Below, piece by piece: positions 42,030-54,124 of a stretch of DNA of 64,000 nucleotides. The stretch is taken from assembly GCA_023213395.1 (NCBI GenBank), contig CM041465.1:210311741-210375740 (forward strand), given 5' to 3'. A program made the position numbers and the translations under genes. The notes under the pieces are model-generated. The model saw only the letters and a list, made by a program, of their open reading frames with translations, searched no databases and was not told where the DNA came from. The stretch is from Cycas panzhihuaensis (lineage: Eukaryota; Cycadophyta). Positions within the stretch are counted from its first letter, which is position 1, and each line of letters opens with the position of its first letter.

Positions 42030-43655
42030 TTTAGCTTATATGGACCAAGCCATCACAACTTCAATTTTCCTGGCTTCATACAAAACTCACTATCATATAA
42101 GAGTACAAGATCTGCTACTTGGAACTAAGGTACTTTGAGGTGTCTATCATGCCATGCCTTATGTCTCTATTTTTTTGCTTTTAGTTCCCATAAGGCCCTT
42201 GCTCGTTTTTCGTCCATTTTATTAATTCCATGAATCGTTAATTTCTTGAATCCTCCTCTGCAGTCGTAGCTGTAAAGCTACTTGCAAACTTTCTGTATGG
42301 AATTCAAGAGTAAGTACAACTTCTAATCCATAAAATAATTGGAATGATGTTTGCTTATGAGGATTTTTTATCGTTGGTCTATCTACCCATAATACTAAGT
42401 GAAGTTGTTTTACCCAATCCATTCGTCCTTCATTGTAAATTTTGGACAATGCTAATTTTAAGATTCTATTCGTGCTTTCTACCTATCCATTTGCTTGGGG
42501 ATAATACAAAGAAGATTTAGAATGTTGGATCATAAACTTCTTTGTAAGATGCTTAATCATTTCATTCAGAAAACTGCTTCCTTGATCAGAAAAAAAATTC
42601 TAAGGGGTAGCCAAATCAAATGATAATGATCTCGTACAAAAAGTGAGTTGTACATTGAGTGTCACATATCTTCATTGATTTTGCTTCAATCCACTTGGTC
42701 AGAAAATTTGTGGCCACCAAAATATATCTTGCATTCATCTGTTTGGTTGGTGGACTAATAGGTCCAACAAAATCCAGTCCCCATTTTTTGAATGGTGCCT
42801 AGGCTAGAATGGGATGTAAAGGCATGGGATGATTTATTGCTGGCTTACCCACTCCTTGGCATACATCATAGTTGTGAACTCACTTTTCTATATTCTCAAA
42901 CAACGTAGGCCACCAAAGTCTAGCTAATAAAATCTTTTTGACTATGGGTTCGACACCTTGATGCTTCGCTGTGAAGCCTTCATGGGCTTCTCAAATGATA
43001 GCTTCTACCTCATGTTCCATTATGCACCTCCTTAACACATGATCTGGCCCTAACTTATATAACATCCCTTGAATTAGCTAAAAAGGGAAAGCTTTTCGAA
43101 TGAAACTTTGCCACTCTACTTGTTCCATTCCTAGTGGTGTCTATCCTATGGCCAAATGTTGTGCAATGTCCTCATATCGTTTAGGTACTGCCTTGATAGA
43201 AAATAATTCTACATCTAAAAAATCGTCCTAGATTCCTATAGTCGGCTCCCCTTTCGCTTCTCTTGATAGTAGGTTCGGGATTACATGCTTATCTCCTTTT
43301 TTTACGATAATTTTAAATTAAATTCATGAAATAACATTAGCCATTTGCTGATTATTCTCTGCAAAATAGGTTTATTAACTAGATACTGCAAGGCCTGGTG
43401 GACTACAAAAAAAGACAAATGGGTTAGCTAATGAATAATGTCTAAATTTTTGAAGCGTATAAACCATGTCGAGGCCTTCTCGCTCTGTAACCAAATAATT
43501 TTGCTCTGCTTTTGTTAATTTCAGGCGTGCAAAATATATCAATAGGTTTGTTTTGTTGTCTTCCGGTTGTGCCAATATGCATCCAATGGCAAATAAGGAA
43601 GCATCTACATGTACGTCGAAAGGTTTGTCCCTATTAGAAAATCTAAGTATTGGTG
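42030..43655 (-). pseudogene. Gyp-A RNase H (end) and integrase
   Basis: On the minus strand the RNase H continues with RFSNRDKPFDVHVDASLFAI and KLTKAEQNYLVTEREGLDMV (43655-43375). The integrase follows at about 43000-42030, with APFKKWGLDFVGPISPPTKQ (first catalytic Asp) at about 42800-42740, an SDQGSSF-type block at about 42590, and HSKSSLYYPQANG then VESTNRILKLALSKIYNEGR (catalytic Glu) at about 42510-42430. Several TAG/TAA stops are present. No chromodomain was found. Confidence 0.88.
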
Positions 43656-44273
43656 TGTAGCACTCCAAAATATGGTCAAAGTTATAGCATATAAGCATTC
43701 AAATGATAGGCCTTTGAACGACGATTCCAACGGTTCAGACCAAAGTCAATTCCGACATCCCTATCAAAAGTTATGACCATTTAAAGATAGACTGCCAGTT
43801 TTTTGAGAAGATGTAGCTGACTTCTCATGATTATGTTGGGCGCACTCCTCCCTGCTCTCGCCGACTTCATTTTGTCCCAGTTTATGCGCCTATATATAGG
43901 GACTTTGAGATCATTCGAAATTATCCATTCGGGAAGCTTTCGTCTCTTCATTTTCGGCCTTAAGGCAAGTGCAGAATTTCGGCCTTAGGGCTGCAATTTC
44001 TGGGAGGATCCCCGCCTCGAAGGGTTTGGCGATTGTGGCGGTGCAAGATGTACTGTGGGAACTCTACTTATATTTTGTGCATTTTGGTATTGTATTTCTG
44101 TATTTAACCTATAATTGAAGATATACTTTTGGATCAAAAGGTGTTTGCCATTTGTGAATTCGATCTATTTGGGTCTAGCATTTGTGGACTTTTTCCTCTA
44201 TTATTGTTCTGTGTCTGTGAATTCGCCCTACTCTGCTCTATTTTCTACCCAATTGGGTAAAGGACTCGCTACA
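43656..44273 (+). repeat. Gyp-B 5' LTR
   Basis: 618 bp, TGTAGCACTCC to GGACTCGCTACA. TATA-like CTATATATAGGG at about 43891. Confidence 0.96.
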
Positions 44274-44275
44274 AG

Positions 44276-44287
44276 TGGTATCAGAGC
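44276..44287 (+). promoter_or_regulatory. Gyp-B primer-binding site
   Basis: TGGTATCAGAGC, two bases after the LTR, the standard tRNA-iMet type site. Confidence 0.94.
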
Positions 44288-44408
44288 TTCGTTTCGAAGC
44301 GGGAAATTTTCACGAGGGGAAGGAAATTTTGTCCCACCCTTCCACCCTAGCAATTTAGAAAGGACCAAGACAGAATTAAGATCCAGAAAAATCAGCCCAC
44401 AAAACAAA

Positions 44409-45325
44409 ATGCCGAGGTCCCACAACTCAGAAGAACAAGCAGTAGAAACTTTAACAGCGGTCATGGAAGAACTTTCACAACAAATTAGGAACCTAAATGG
44501 AAGATTGGACAAACAAGAGATAGCTCATCCAAAAGCAGTGTGATTCGGATCAAGAAAGCGGATCGAGGGAACCCGGAAGGTAGGTTTAAGGAAGGAATTG
44601 TTTTTCAAATAAGAAATGTAAATCAGGGAGGACCAAAGATCGCATTAGAAAAATTCGATCCAGAAAAAACACGGGACATAAGAGCATGGCTACTTCAAAT
44701 GGAAACATATTTCGCAGTAAACAAAACACCAAGCATAGATATGGTGCCCATTGCCTCCTTGCATCTCTATGGACGAGCCTTGAATTGGTATTATTGGTGG
44801 AAAAAGATGCAAGGACCTCAGCAAGAGGAATGGAGAAATTTCAAAATAGCTATCATCAACCAATATGAAGACTCTTGGTCTATGAATTACTTCGCACAGT
44901 TGACAAGACTGCAGCAGACAGGATCAATTTACGAATATATGAAATAATTTCAGATGTTACAATGTATGGTTACATCAAACATTCCTCAGGAATGTCTAAG
45001 GGAGACATATATAAGCGGGCTCAAGGCCCCCATCAGATTTCGGGTATTAGCGCAGCAACATGGAGCATTAGAAGACATCATAAACCACGCTCGATGTGTC
45101 GAAGCTGAACTTAAAGAAACCAGGCCTACCTTCGTGCGTAGAATGGACTTTGCTCCACCATCTAACACGAACTAGCATAGGTCAGGAGTTAAATCAGACG
45201 CTCCACTTGCAATCAAGAATACAACGGAAAACTCCACGCGACAAGAACACATACAGAAAGGTACTTGTTTCAAATGTGGAGGGAAATGGAATCGAGAGCA
45301 CCAATGTCCAGGAAAGAAGGTATTT
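44409..45325 (+). pseudogene. Gyp-B gag
   Basis: Starts MPRSHNSEEQAVETLTAVME, followed after a stop or frameshift near 44540 by the capsid domain: IALEKFDPEKTRDIRAWLLQ, ASLHLYGRALNWYYWWKKMQ and NYFAQLTRLQQTGSIYEYMK. A zinc finger-like CFKCGGKWNREHQC lies at about 45267-45310. Stops near 44945 and 45172 break it. Confidence 0.92.
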
Positions 45326-46010
45326 ATGCTGAATAATGAAGAACTGGAGATACCTGAACAAACAGACGAAGATATGGCCCCAGATCAAGAAGATAACAAT
45401 GAACAGGCCGAAGCTGAACTAGATGAACTACTAGAAATCGATACAGAAAATGTTCAAATATCTCTGCAAGCCATAACAGGTCAAAGCACAGAACCTCAAA
45501 CACTACGATTTGAAGGGATGCTGAAAGGAGCCACAATAGCAGTGTTAGTGGATAGTGGGAGCACGCATAATTTTATCAACAGACCAACAGCCCAAAAGCT
45601 GGGAATCAAGGTGGAACCATTAAAAACCTTCCAGGTCTCAATTGCTAACGGGAAGACGGCACCTTGCGGAGGATTTTGCAGAAACATCAACCTGAAAATT
45701 GGTGAGTACCCGCTGACATCCAATATGTTTGCAATGCAGATAGGAGGTGTTGATATAGTCTTAGGGGTACAGTGGTTACAAGCCTTAGGAAATATAGTCA
45801 CCAACTACATAACCAGAGTCATGTGCTTCCGATTAAATGGCACAAAATACATACTACAGGGACCTAAATATCCACCGACACAATTAGTGTCATCTCATAG
45901 AATGGAAAGAATCATGCGGAAGAAAGCACCCACATACATAGTGTCATGCCACAAAATAGAAATCCAAGAAATTCCAATGGAAATACATTACATCTAGGAT
46001 GAATATAAAC
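45326..46010 (+). pseudogene. Gyp-B retropepsin
   Basis: A 223-codon open frame has an acidic N-terminus, then ISLQAITGQSTEPQTLRFEG, the active site VLVDSGSTHNFINR at about 45541, and FAMQIGGVDIVLGVQWLQAL. The catalytic DSG is intact. A TAG at about 45997 precedes the RT. Confidence 0.94.
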
Positions 46011-47235
46011 AAGTATTCGAAGAACCAAAAGGATTACCGCCAACAAGAGAAATTCAGCACGCGATTGATTTAATTCCAGGAGCAGCACCGGTGAACATAA
46101 GGCCATACGGGCATCCATACCACATGAGGAAAGAGATCAAGAACATAACCAGAGAATTACTTGCACACGGCCATATTCAGACTAGCATAAGCCCGTTTGC
46201 ATCCCCGGTGGTTGTTAGCCCTAAGAAAGATGGCACAATCAGGATGTGCGTATATTATAGTGGATTGAACAAGTTGACTGTAAAAAATAGATATCCTATC
46301 CCCAAGATCGATGACCTACTAGACGAAATACATGGAGCGCAATACTTCTCCAAGATAGACCTCTGATCAGGTTACCATCAAATTTGAGTAAAAGAGGAGG
46401 ACGTCCACAAGACAGCATTCAGAACTCATGAGGGACTGTTCGAATTCAAAGTGATGCCATTTGGTCTAACCAATGCTCCAGCAATGTTCCAAGCCACTAT
46501 GAACTCCACATTCAAGGAATGTTTGAGGAAATTCGTACTAATCTTTTTTGATGATATCCTCATTTACAGCAAAACATGGAGAGAACATTTGGAACACCTG
46601 AGATTAGCCCTAGAAATTTTAGCAAAAGGTTTATTCTTTGCAAACAAGAAAAAATGCTCCTTTGGCCAACAGGAACTCGAATACCTCGGTCATATCATTA
46701 CTCCAAACGGAATCAAGGTTGACCCTAAGAAGGTCCAAGCAATAATGAATGGCCAGCACCAAAGAATGTCACAGGAGTTTGTAGCTTCCTAGGAGCAGTC
46801 GGATACCTCAGGAAATTCATAAGAGGATATGCTAACATAGCAGCTCCACTTACAGATCTGACAAAAAAGGATGCTTTCACATGGAACAAAACGGCCAACA
46901 AAGCCTTTGAAGAACTAAAGAGCGCAATGGTAAGAGCCCCAGTTTTAGCAGTCCCAGACTTCTCAAAACCATTCATCTTGGAATGCGATGCTTCAAGGTT
47001 TGGCATAGGAGCTGTCCTATTACAAGACGAAAGACCGATAGCGTACGAGAGCAGGAAATTGAATAACAGAGAAAAGTTAAAGCCCATCTATGGTAAGGAG
47101 ATGCTAGCCATAATGCACGCGATCAACTAGTGGAGACAGTATTTACTAGGTAGTTCCTTCCAGGTACGAACGGACCACGATAGTCTCAAATACTTCTTAA
47201 ATCAGAAGACACCGCCGATTTAACAACAAAAGCTG
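46011..47235 (+). pseudogene. Gyp-B reverse transcriptase and RNase H
   Basis: RT blocks are FASPVVVSPKKDGTIRMCVY, YPIPKIDDLLDEIHGAQYFS, VMPFGLTNAPAMFQATMN and the catalytic IFFDDILIYSKTWREHLEHL at about 46540. The two stops near 46364 and 46387 fall where most relatives have Arg (LRSGYHQIRV), fitting CGA-to-TGA. RNase H begins KPFILECDASRFGIGAVLLQ at about 46964. A TAG in HAIN-stop-WRQYLLG lies at about 47128. Confidence 0.94.
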
Positions 47236-48788
47236 GTGAGCAAATTACAAACATTTGATTTCTCCATTGTGTACAAAAAGGGCAAAGACAATGTTATAAC
47301 AGACACTCTCTCAAGAATTCCAGAAGAAACTCATGAGAAACCAACACTACATACAATATCAGTGGCTACTCCAGCCTGGCATGAGACATTAAAGAAGGAA
47401 TACAACAACGATCTGAAGTACAAACAATTGATCGACAAAGTAAGGAAGGACAAAACTGGCTCACATGAGATACAACAGGGAATAATACTCAGGAAAGGAA
47501 AGATTTGCATTCCTAGAAGATCAGGGCTAAAGGAGATAATATTACAAGAAGGCCATTCCACACCGATAGCAGGTCACACAGGGATTGACAAGACATACAG
47601 GAAGATAAGAGCTTCATTTTATTGGAAAGGATTAAAAACAGATGTTCAAAAGTTCGTGGCAGAATGTGATACCTGTCAACGAAACAGGATCGAATGCATA
47701 AAAATGCCAGGGTTACTCTAGTCGTTGCCAATGCCAAAACAAAAATGGGATGAAATATCCATGGATTTTATAACCGGATTACCTTGCTCTGAAGGAAAGG
47801 ACGCAATTCTGGTCATCATAGATCGCCTCACCAAATATGGCCACTTCAGAGGACTGAAATCGATGCCTAAGGCCGGCGGGCGTGGCGAACTATATATGAA
47901 GGAGATCCATAGGTTGCATGGTTTTCCTAAAGCAATTGTAAGTGACCGTGACCCAAAATTTACTAGTAAATTTTGGCAGGATCTATTCAAAATTGCAGGC
48001 ACAAAACTCAAGATGAGCACATCATACCATCCTCGAGACGGATGGGCAAACAGAGATTGTCAACAAATGCTTAGAAGGATACTTGAGAAACTTACGCTCG
48101 CACAAACAAAAGCAATGGCATCAATGGTTACATTTAGCGTAATGGTGGTACAACACCACATATCATTCTTCAACAAAATGACACCTTTCCAGCTTTGTAT
48201 GGCTACATGCCACCATCATTATTAACACGAAATAGACCTTCACGGGTCCAGCGGTAAGAACATCGGAAGCAAATGGAGGAAACCATCAGCAAATTGAAGG
48301 ATAACCTAGCAATTGCACAAAACAGAATGAAACAACAGGCCGATCTAAAACGCTCAGAACAACAATTTGAAGTAGGAGATTGGGTCTTCTTACGCCTTCA
48401 ACCATACAAACAAATGTCCTTATAGAAAAGAAACAATCAAAAGCTAGCACCTAGATACTTTGGTCCTTACAAAATCACTTCCAAAGTAGGTGAAGTCGCC
48501 TACCAGTTAGAACTCCTAGAAAACACAAAAATTCATAATGTTTTCCATGTATCCTGTCTAAAGAAGAAAATTGGGGAAAAGATCGTTCCTCAATCCAACA
48601 TACCAGAGCTCGATGAGGAAGGAAAGATGACGCTAGAACCTAAAGGAATCTTACAATCCCGCACCCGATCTCTTAGGTCCAGACAGATCAAAGAGAACCT
48701 CATCAAATGGAGGAACCTGGATATTGAAGACTCCACTTGGGAAAACGATGAATGGTTAAAACAATTTCTGAGCCTGCCAGTGCTTTGA
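47236..48788 (+). pseudogene. Gyp-B integrase with chromodomain-like tail
   Basis: Zinc-binding part: HSTPIAGHTGIDKTYRKIRA and CDTCQRNRI. The core has WDEISMDFITGLPCSEGKDA and IVSDRDPKFTSKFWQDLF. A +1 shift near 48037 puts the catalytic Glu block (DGQTEIVNKCLEGYLRN) in another frame. The tail at about 48480-48780 includes HNVFHVSCLKKKIG and then LIKWRNLDIEDSTWE, a chromodomain-like W/W pattern, which assigns it to the chromoviruses. A TAG at about 47719 replaces a probable Gln. Confidence 0.92.
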
Positions 48789-48819
48789 GGGCAAAGCACA
48801 ATTTTAAGGGGAGGGGACT

Positions 48820-49440
48820 TGTAGCACTCCAAAATATGGTTAAAGTTATAGCATATAAGCATTCATATGATAGGCCTCTGAACGACGATTCCAACGGTTC
48901 AGACGAAAGTCAATTCCGACATCCCTATCAAAAGTTATGACCATTTAAAGATAGCCTGCCAATTTTTTGAGAAGCTATAGCCGACTTCTCATGATTATGT
49001 TGGGCGCCCTCCTCCCTGCTCTCGCCGACTTCATTTTGTCCCAGTTTATGCGCCTATATATAGGGACTTTGAGATCATTCGAAATTATCCATTCGGGAAG
49101 CTTTCGTCTCTTCATTTTTGGCCTTAAGGCAAGTGTAGAATTTCGGCCTTAGGGCTGCAATTTCTGGGAGGATCCTCGCCTCGAAGGGTTTGACGGTTGT
49201 GGCAGGCAGTACAAGTACTCTGTGGGAACTCTACTTATATTTTGTGCATTTTGGTATCGTATTTCTGTATTTAACCTATAATTGAAGATATACTTTTGGA
49301 TCAAAAGGTGTTTACCATTTGTGAATTCGATCTATTTGGGTCTAGCATTTGTGGACTTTTTTCTCTATTATTGTTCTGTGTCTGTGAATTCGCCCTACTC
49401 TACTCTATTTTCTGCCCAATTGGGTAAAGGACTCGCTACA
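48820..49440 (+). repeat. Gyp-B 3' LTR
   Basis: 621 bp, directly after AAGGGGAGGGGACT and followed by the TSD copy TGGTG. Confidence 0.96.
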
Positions 49441-50290
49441 TGGTGCATGGGCAACTTTCTTCTTTAACAATTCAAATGCGAGTTGCTATTGTAGTTTCCA
49501 TTGCCACCCAGATTTCTTCTTTAATAGGGATTTTAAGGGATTAGTTATCTAAGCGTAATTCGTTATTAACTTTCGATAATATCCGGTCATCTATGTTTTA
49601 GGAACTGAAAAATTTTAAATTACATCTACTTTGTTAGGTTCAGTAAACAACCTATTTTTTGTAACTACATGACCTAACAAAGTCCCAAAAGGAACCATGA
49701 ATGTACACTTAGTAAGATTTAAACACAATTTCTTTTTTCTATAGGTTTCAGGCATCAGATGTAAACAACCAAAATCATTTTTTAAAAGAGTGAATAACAT
49801 CTAGTCATCTAAAAATACCTCAATTGTTTTTCCAATAGTTTGCTTAAAAATATTGAGGATCACCCTTTGAAATGTCATAGGAGCATTGGTCAATCTGAAC
49901 GACATAACCCTGAATGCATACATACCCCACTTTATGATAAAAGTTGTCTTCAGTTGGTCTTCTTTCGCGATCCGTATTTGATTATACCCACTGAATCCAT
50001 CTGGAAAAGAATAAACTTCATGCCTTGTAACTTTTCCAAGATATCTTCAGAGAATGGAATAGGAAATGGGTCCTTCTTTGTTGCCTTGTTTAGAGCTCTG
50101 TAATCAACACAGACTCTGAGTTTTCCATTCTTTTTTGGAATGACTATGACTGGGCTTACCCATTCGCTATTTTCTACTTCGAAGATATAGTCTATTTCAA
50201 GCAACTTATTGAGTTCTGCTTTGACCTTCTCCTTATATTTTGAATTCATGTGATACAGGCATTGTCTTACTAGTTTAGTTCATTCTATTA
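49441..50290 (-). pseudogene. Gyp-A reverse transcriptase and start of RNase H
   Basis: Reading leftwards: KVKAELNKLLEIDYIFEVEN, WVSPVIVIPKKNGKLRVCVD, YRALNKATKKDPFPIPF, then catalytic FLDD at about 49810 followed by a TAG where relatives have an aromatic residue. LNLTKCTFMVPFGTLLGHVV and AFELLKKKVAHAP come next, and the last joins RFSNRDKPFDV across Gyp-B. This continuity, with the TSD, proves the nesting. Confidence 0.92.
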
Positions 50291-50616
50291 ATTCTATCTT
50301 GTGTTCGCCCAATTCAGGTGAAATGCTTTTCAAATCCTTGTAAGTCAAAGCAAAAATGTCCTTGTATTCCAAAAATAATGAGGTGGCTTGCTACACCGTC
50401 TCTATGTCCCAATAATCTCCAAAACTAACGATTTGAGGTTGCTCATTTATTCCAATATTGATTTCCCATAACTTCAGCTTTTTCCATTCCACTGACTTAC
50501 CATCTAGGCTCACTTTGTATGCCGAAGTGTTATCTATGACGCATTCACTATATGCCACTATGGAATAACTAGGAGGAAGGGATCGGGATTCTGGTTGAAT
50601 CTCTTCTTTTTCATTT
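50291..50616 (-). pseudogene. Gyp-A pre-RT linker
   Basis: The minus strand encodes YKVSLDGKSVEWKKLKLWEI and the conserved pre-RT phrase YKDIFALTYKDLKSI at about 50360-50320, found before RT in Tat-type gypsy polyproteins. Confidence 0.7.
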
Positions 50617-51240
50617 TTATTTATACGAAAGCAAGTTTTTTTCTTTTTCCATGGTTTTTTTCTTGAGGATTTGCAAAATTTCTTTGGTTTGATCGTCTTT
50701 GTTGTAATATGCAAAAGTCTGGTAAAAATTTTCTATCATTGGATCCCAATCTACTAATTTTATCTTTTCACAATGATTATACCAGACTACGGAGATTCCT
50801 TTGAATGCCAATCCCCAATACTATGTCCAATCCTTTTTTGGAATTCCGCTACTTGTCCATATCTAGATGTAGTTATGTACATGTAAATAAGGATCATCTC
50901 TATTCCAAAATGAAGGCAATTCATGTTTTTGAAATCTATTAAAAAATTTTTGGCTTATTTCTTCCTAGGAATCAAATTATTGTGCATATGCAGCATACCA
51001 TAATCGTGCTTGATCTATTAAAGAGCAAGGAAATACAAGATACCAAAGTTTTTGTTGCCATTTATTTCTCATCATATCAACACAATTTTCCAAATGTTTT
51101 TTTGCTTGCTCTGGATGGCCATCATATTTAAGAAGTTCAAAATAAGTTTTAGCATAGGCTAAATTTCCTTGCACATTTCTTTTTATTTGTGACAGCTCTG
51201 GTTGCACCTCTTCCTTTTCTCCATTCTCTTCATCTAAAGA
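50617..51240 (-). pseudogene. Second gag-like domain in Gyp-A, between PR and RT
   Basis: One minus-strand frame with a few stops reads YAKTYFELLKYDGHPEQAKK, HLENCVDMMRNKWQQ, then FPCSLIDQARLWYAAYAQ and, after a stop, EEISQKFFNRFQKHELP. The sequence FP.SL...A..WY followed by a Trp-like position and F..RFQ is the Retrotrans_gag pattern. Gyp-A already has a gag at 52925-53452 with the parallel FFSTLRGPAVAWFQYV and QEQFLNRFQKLRHP. The C-terminal part (WDPMIENFYQTFAYYNKDDQ) is unknown. No LTR or TSD flanks it. It may be a duplication, an acquired domain or a remnant of another element. Confidence 0.6.
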
Positions 51241-51780
51241 ATCTGTGCAGAACTCTAGATGATAGAATGAGGCTAGTTATGCTTCTTCCCAAGCATTATG
51301 AAGCTAGTTCAGCATGATGATAAAGGACTTCTTGGCAAAGTTGGTTGCATTTGAAATGCCGCTTCTAAACAAGGGCTAAATGTTGATTCTGCTGTGGCTT
51401 TTGTGGATGATGCTTTTCTTTCATCTTCAATTTTTTCTATTTGCGGTCCATCTAAACATAAAGGGAAAGTGATTGTCTTCTTTCCTGCTAATAATGTAAA
51501 TGTATGCTTTCCCCAATCCTGAATGGCTTCTATAGCCAAAAGCCAAGGTCTTCCCACCAAGGTTGGGTAAGTCTTCCTTTGGCCTTGCATTTGAACCACT
51601 GTAAAATCTAACAATACAATAACATCTGCAACAGTTAATGGGACATTCAATAATATGCCCATGAGCCTTACCTGGAATTGATTAGCCAACCTAATTGAAT
51701 AGTCAAGGGCAACCACATCAGGCCTTCCCAAGGCTATCCAAGAAGATTCTGGTAACACATTCACCCCTGAGCCCCATCAA
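51241..51780 (-). pseudogene. Gyp-A retropepsin-like protease
   Basis: Minus-strand frame from 51764: SSWIALGRPDVVALDYSIRL, ANQFQVRLMGILLNVPLTVA, DVIVLLDFTVVQMQG and YPTLVGRPWLLAIEAIQDWG. The LxGRPWL block matches the D-family PR, linking Gyp-A with D1 and D2. Confidence 0.82.
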
Positions 51781-53460
51781 AATTTGTCTTACACAAGGTT
51801 CTTCCAAAAACTATCATTAAGACTCTTGGGTCTACTCCGGTATCCTTGATGGCCCTTCGTACTGGTTTTTCAATTTGCTCCAATACTAATTGTTGGAAGT
51901 ACCCCGCTTTCTACCATTTAAAAACAACCGATACAGGGATTGAAACTCCTAATTCGGTAAGCACATCTTTCACTATTTCTAATCATTGCTAAGGATTCAT
52001 ACCTTCTTGTGTTGCCTGTGTTTGAACTACTCTTCTTTTGCAATGCAAGCCTTTAAATCTTTGTTCCTACTGGAGTTCTTCCTATTGGGCTTCCCCCATG
52101 GCTTCTTGGAGAGTTTTTTCTACTTCCTGCAGTCGTTGCTTTTTGACTGTTGGGTCTAGAAAATTATCTTGAAGAGGAGGTTTCATTATCTTACCGCTAC
52201 ATGTTTGTAGATATGCAGGCATTTCTTTGTCCAAGACCACATCTACTAGATTTGCATTTTGTATCTTAATATTCTTTGGGCAATTTACCCATTCATGATC
52301 TGTTGGTCCACACTCCTCACAAATGAATTCCCCTCCTTTTTTCTCCAGTGGACATTCAGATCTATAGTGTCCCTATCTTTGACATAAAAAACAACAAATT
52401 GGCCTTATTTTTCCTTTATATTGCTTTATTGTCCCACGTTCTATTCTTTGTAAATATACATTGTGGACTTCTCCTTCGTTGTTTTTTGGTCTGAAACATT
52501 CAATCAAGTATTGTGATTATTTCTTCAACAATTATTGTACCATTTTGAGGATCCGCCATTTTCATTCTTCATATGTCCTTGTTGATTGCAAGGCGGGGGA
52601 CACCAAATGTTTTCTCTTGATTTTTCTAATCGTAGGCGAGACAATTATGCACATAGCTTTTCTAACTCTTGATTCTGTTGCATTCTTAATGGAACAAAAA
52701 CTTATGGTTGTTGCTTTAGTGCTTGTACCTCCTCCTTCAAGGCTTCAATTTCTGGATTCATACCCATTTGTGGTGTTTGCAAGAGTTGTGTTCCAATGCT
52801 CATTATTGGAGAATATGTTGAGGATTGCATTGCCATCTAGGAGTAAGGTGACTTCATTTGGATTTCAAATTTTAAAGCTAGCTCCCTCACCTACTCGTGA
52901 TTATTCATCAGATGCAACATTACTTTATCCTTGAACTGTGGTATCAATCACAAAATATTTCATGGCAAGCATGGGATTTATTGCCATAGCAGATTGCATT
53001 TTGTTCATGATAACTTTCATTCTTCCATCAAAATCATTAATAAATTCTCTAAAATATTGTTGAATCTCCTCCAAAGCCTGTAAGATGGCTATTGGATGCC
53101 TAAGCTTTTGGAATCTGTTTAGAAATTGTTCTTGCAATTGATCCCAATTCAATTGTTCTGCTGTTACATATTGAAACCATGCGACTGCTGGTCCTCTTAA
53201 TGTTGAAAAGAAATAGGCTTTTATTTTGCCTGGATCCACAATTCTTTTAGTTTAAATCATGTTTTTGAATAAAGTCAAATGATTGCTTGGATCCATAGAT
53301 CCATCAAATTGCAGGGTTGAAAACATACAGTCACTTTGCACAATGATATAAAGGGTTGGACCTTCTTGATTTGTTCCACTTGACACTCCAATCTCTACTA
53401 GAGGTGTATTACTACCCATCCCTCCTCCCAAACTGCTACCTGGACTTGCCATTGGTAACT
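51781..53460 (-). pseudogene. Gyp-A gag with two zinc knuckles
   Basis: N-terminal MASPGSSLGGGMGSNTPLVE (53452), then a capsid-like FDGSMDPSNHLTLFKNMI, and after a stop KIKAYFFSTLRGPAVAWFQY, WDQLQEQFLNRFQK and EEIQQYFREFINDFD. The spacer 52900-52420 is damaged. Knuckles are at about 52400-52270: CFLCQR-stop-GHYRSEC and CEECGPTDHEWVNC. Several stops occur. From about 52270 to 51780 a region of moderate readability leads into PR. Confidence 0.85.
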
Positions 53461-54110
53461 TGAAGAGAGGATTTATTATATGACTCAGAGTTCAAATTTC
53501 CAGCAAATGATGATTCCAGGCTTGTTCAGCTACACTGTACACTCCTAATTCAATAGAGTTCTCGCATTCTAGAATTTCTCCTAAATCATATATTCTGGTC
53601 AAATGTTGTTGCGAATCCTCAGATTGAGGAAAGCCTCCGTTCGATGTTTCTTCCTTCCACAAAATCCCTTCTTGAATAGAATCTTCTTTTAATTGTCGTT
53701 GCTAGTTTCTATTTTCAACAAACTCTACTTGTGTCGGTTCCTTCTTTATGGGTTCCTCTTCTATTGCCCACCTTTGGTCATCTTTATGTCTCACTTGTGC
53801 TTCCACTATGCCCTGCTTTTGTTCCTTCATGTCGTCATTATTTCTTGACTTTCTCCTCTCTGTCGAGTGTGCAGATGGTTGCCTCTTCACCTACTTTCTT
53901 GGTCTAATTGAAAATTTGGGCCTTCATATTCTTGTCTGGAGCTTTCTTGGTCTAATTGCAAATCAGGGCCTTCATATTCTCGTCTGGAGTCTATCTTTCT
54001 CCCACCGTTCACCATGATCATGGCATGATTCAATTTCTACCTGGGGTGGCATAGAAAAGGACCCAATACTTTACTCGGCTTTAGCTATCCTACCCAACCT
54101 TGGTTCAAAT
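53461..54110 (-). other. Gyp-A leader and possible gag N-terminal extension
   Basis: The minus strand has a charged open frame (53890-53702, MKRQPSAHSTERRKSRNNDD) and a direct repeat of about 50 bp at 53915-54000 (GGGCCTTCATATTCTTGTCT and GGGCCTTCATATTCTCGTCT). Whether this is translated as a gag extension is unclear. Confidence 0.5.
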
Positions 54111-54123
54111 GACAACGGAACCA
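54111..54123 (-). promoter_or_regulatory. Gyp-A primer-binding site, tRNA-Glu type
   Basis: The minus strand reads TGGTTCCGTTGTC, one base inside the 5' LTR. It is nearly identical to the D1 PBS (TGGTTCCGTTGCC). Confidence 0.8.
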
Positions 54124-54124
54124 A

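Larger units (their letters stand above)
43656..49440 (+). mobile_element. Gyp-B: complete Ty3/gypsy chromovirus
   Basis: LTRs lie at 43656-44273 and 48820-49440, about 97 percent identical by eye. TSD TGGTG is at 43651-43655 and 49441-49445. It has PBS, gag, PR, RT, RNase H, integrase, chromodomain-like tail and a polypurine tract (AAGGGGAGGGGAC). It splits the Gyp-A RNase H coding region. Stops that look like CGA-to-TGA and CAG-to-TAG make it inactive. Confidence 0.97.

Noticed and set aside
44228-44512. 94-codon minus-strand frame over the Gyp-B PBS and gag start
   Set aside because: It is the antisense shadow of gag and LTR.
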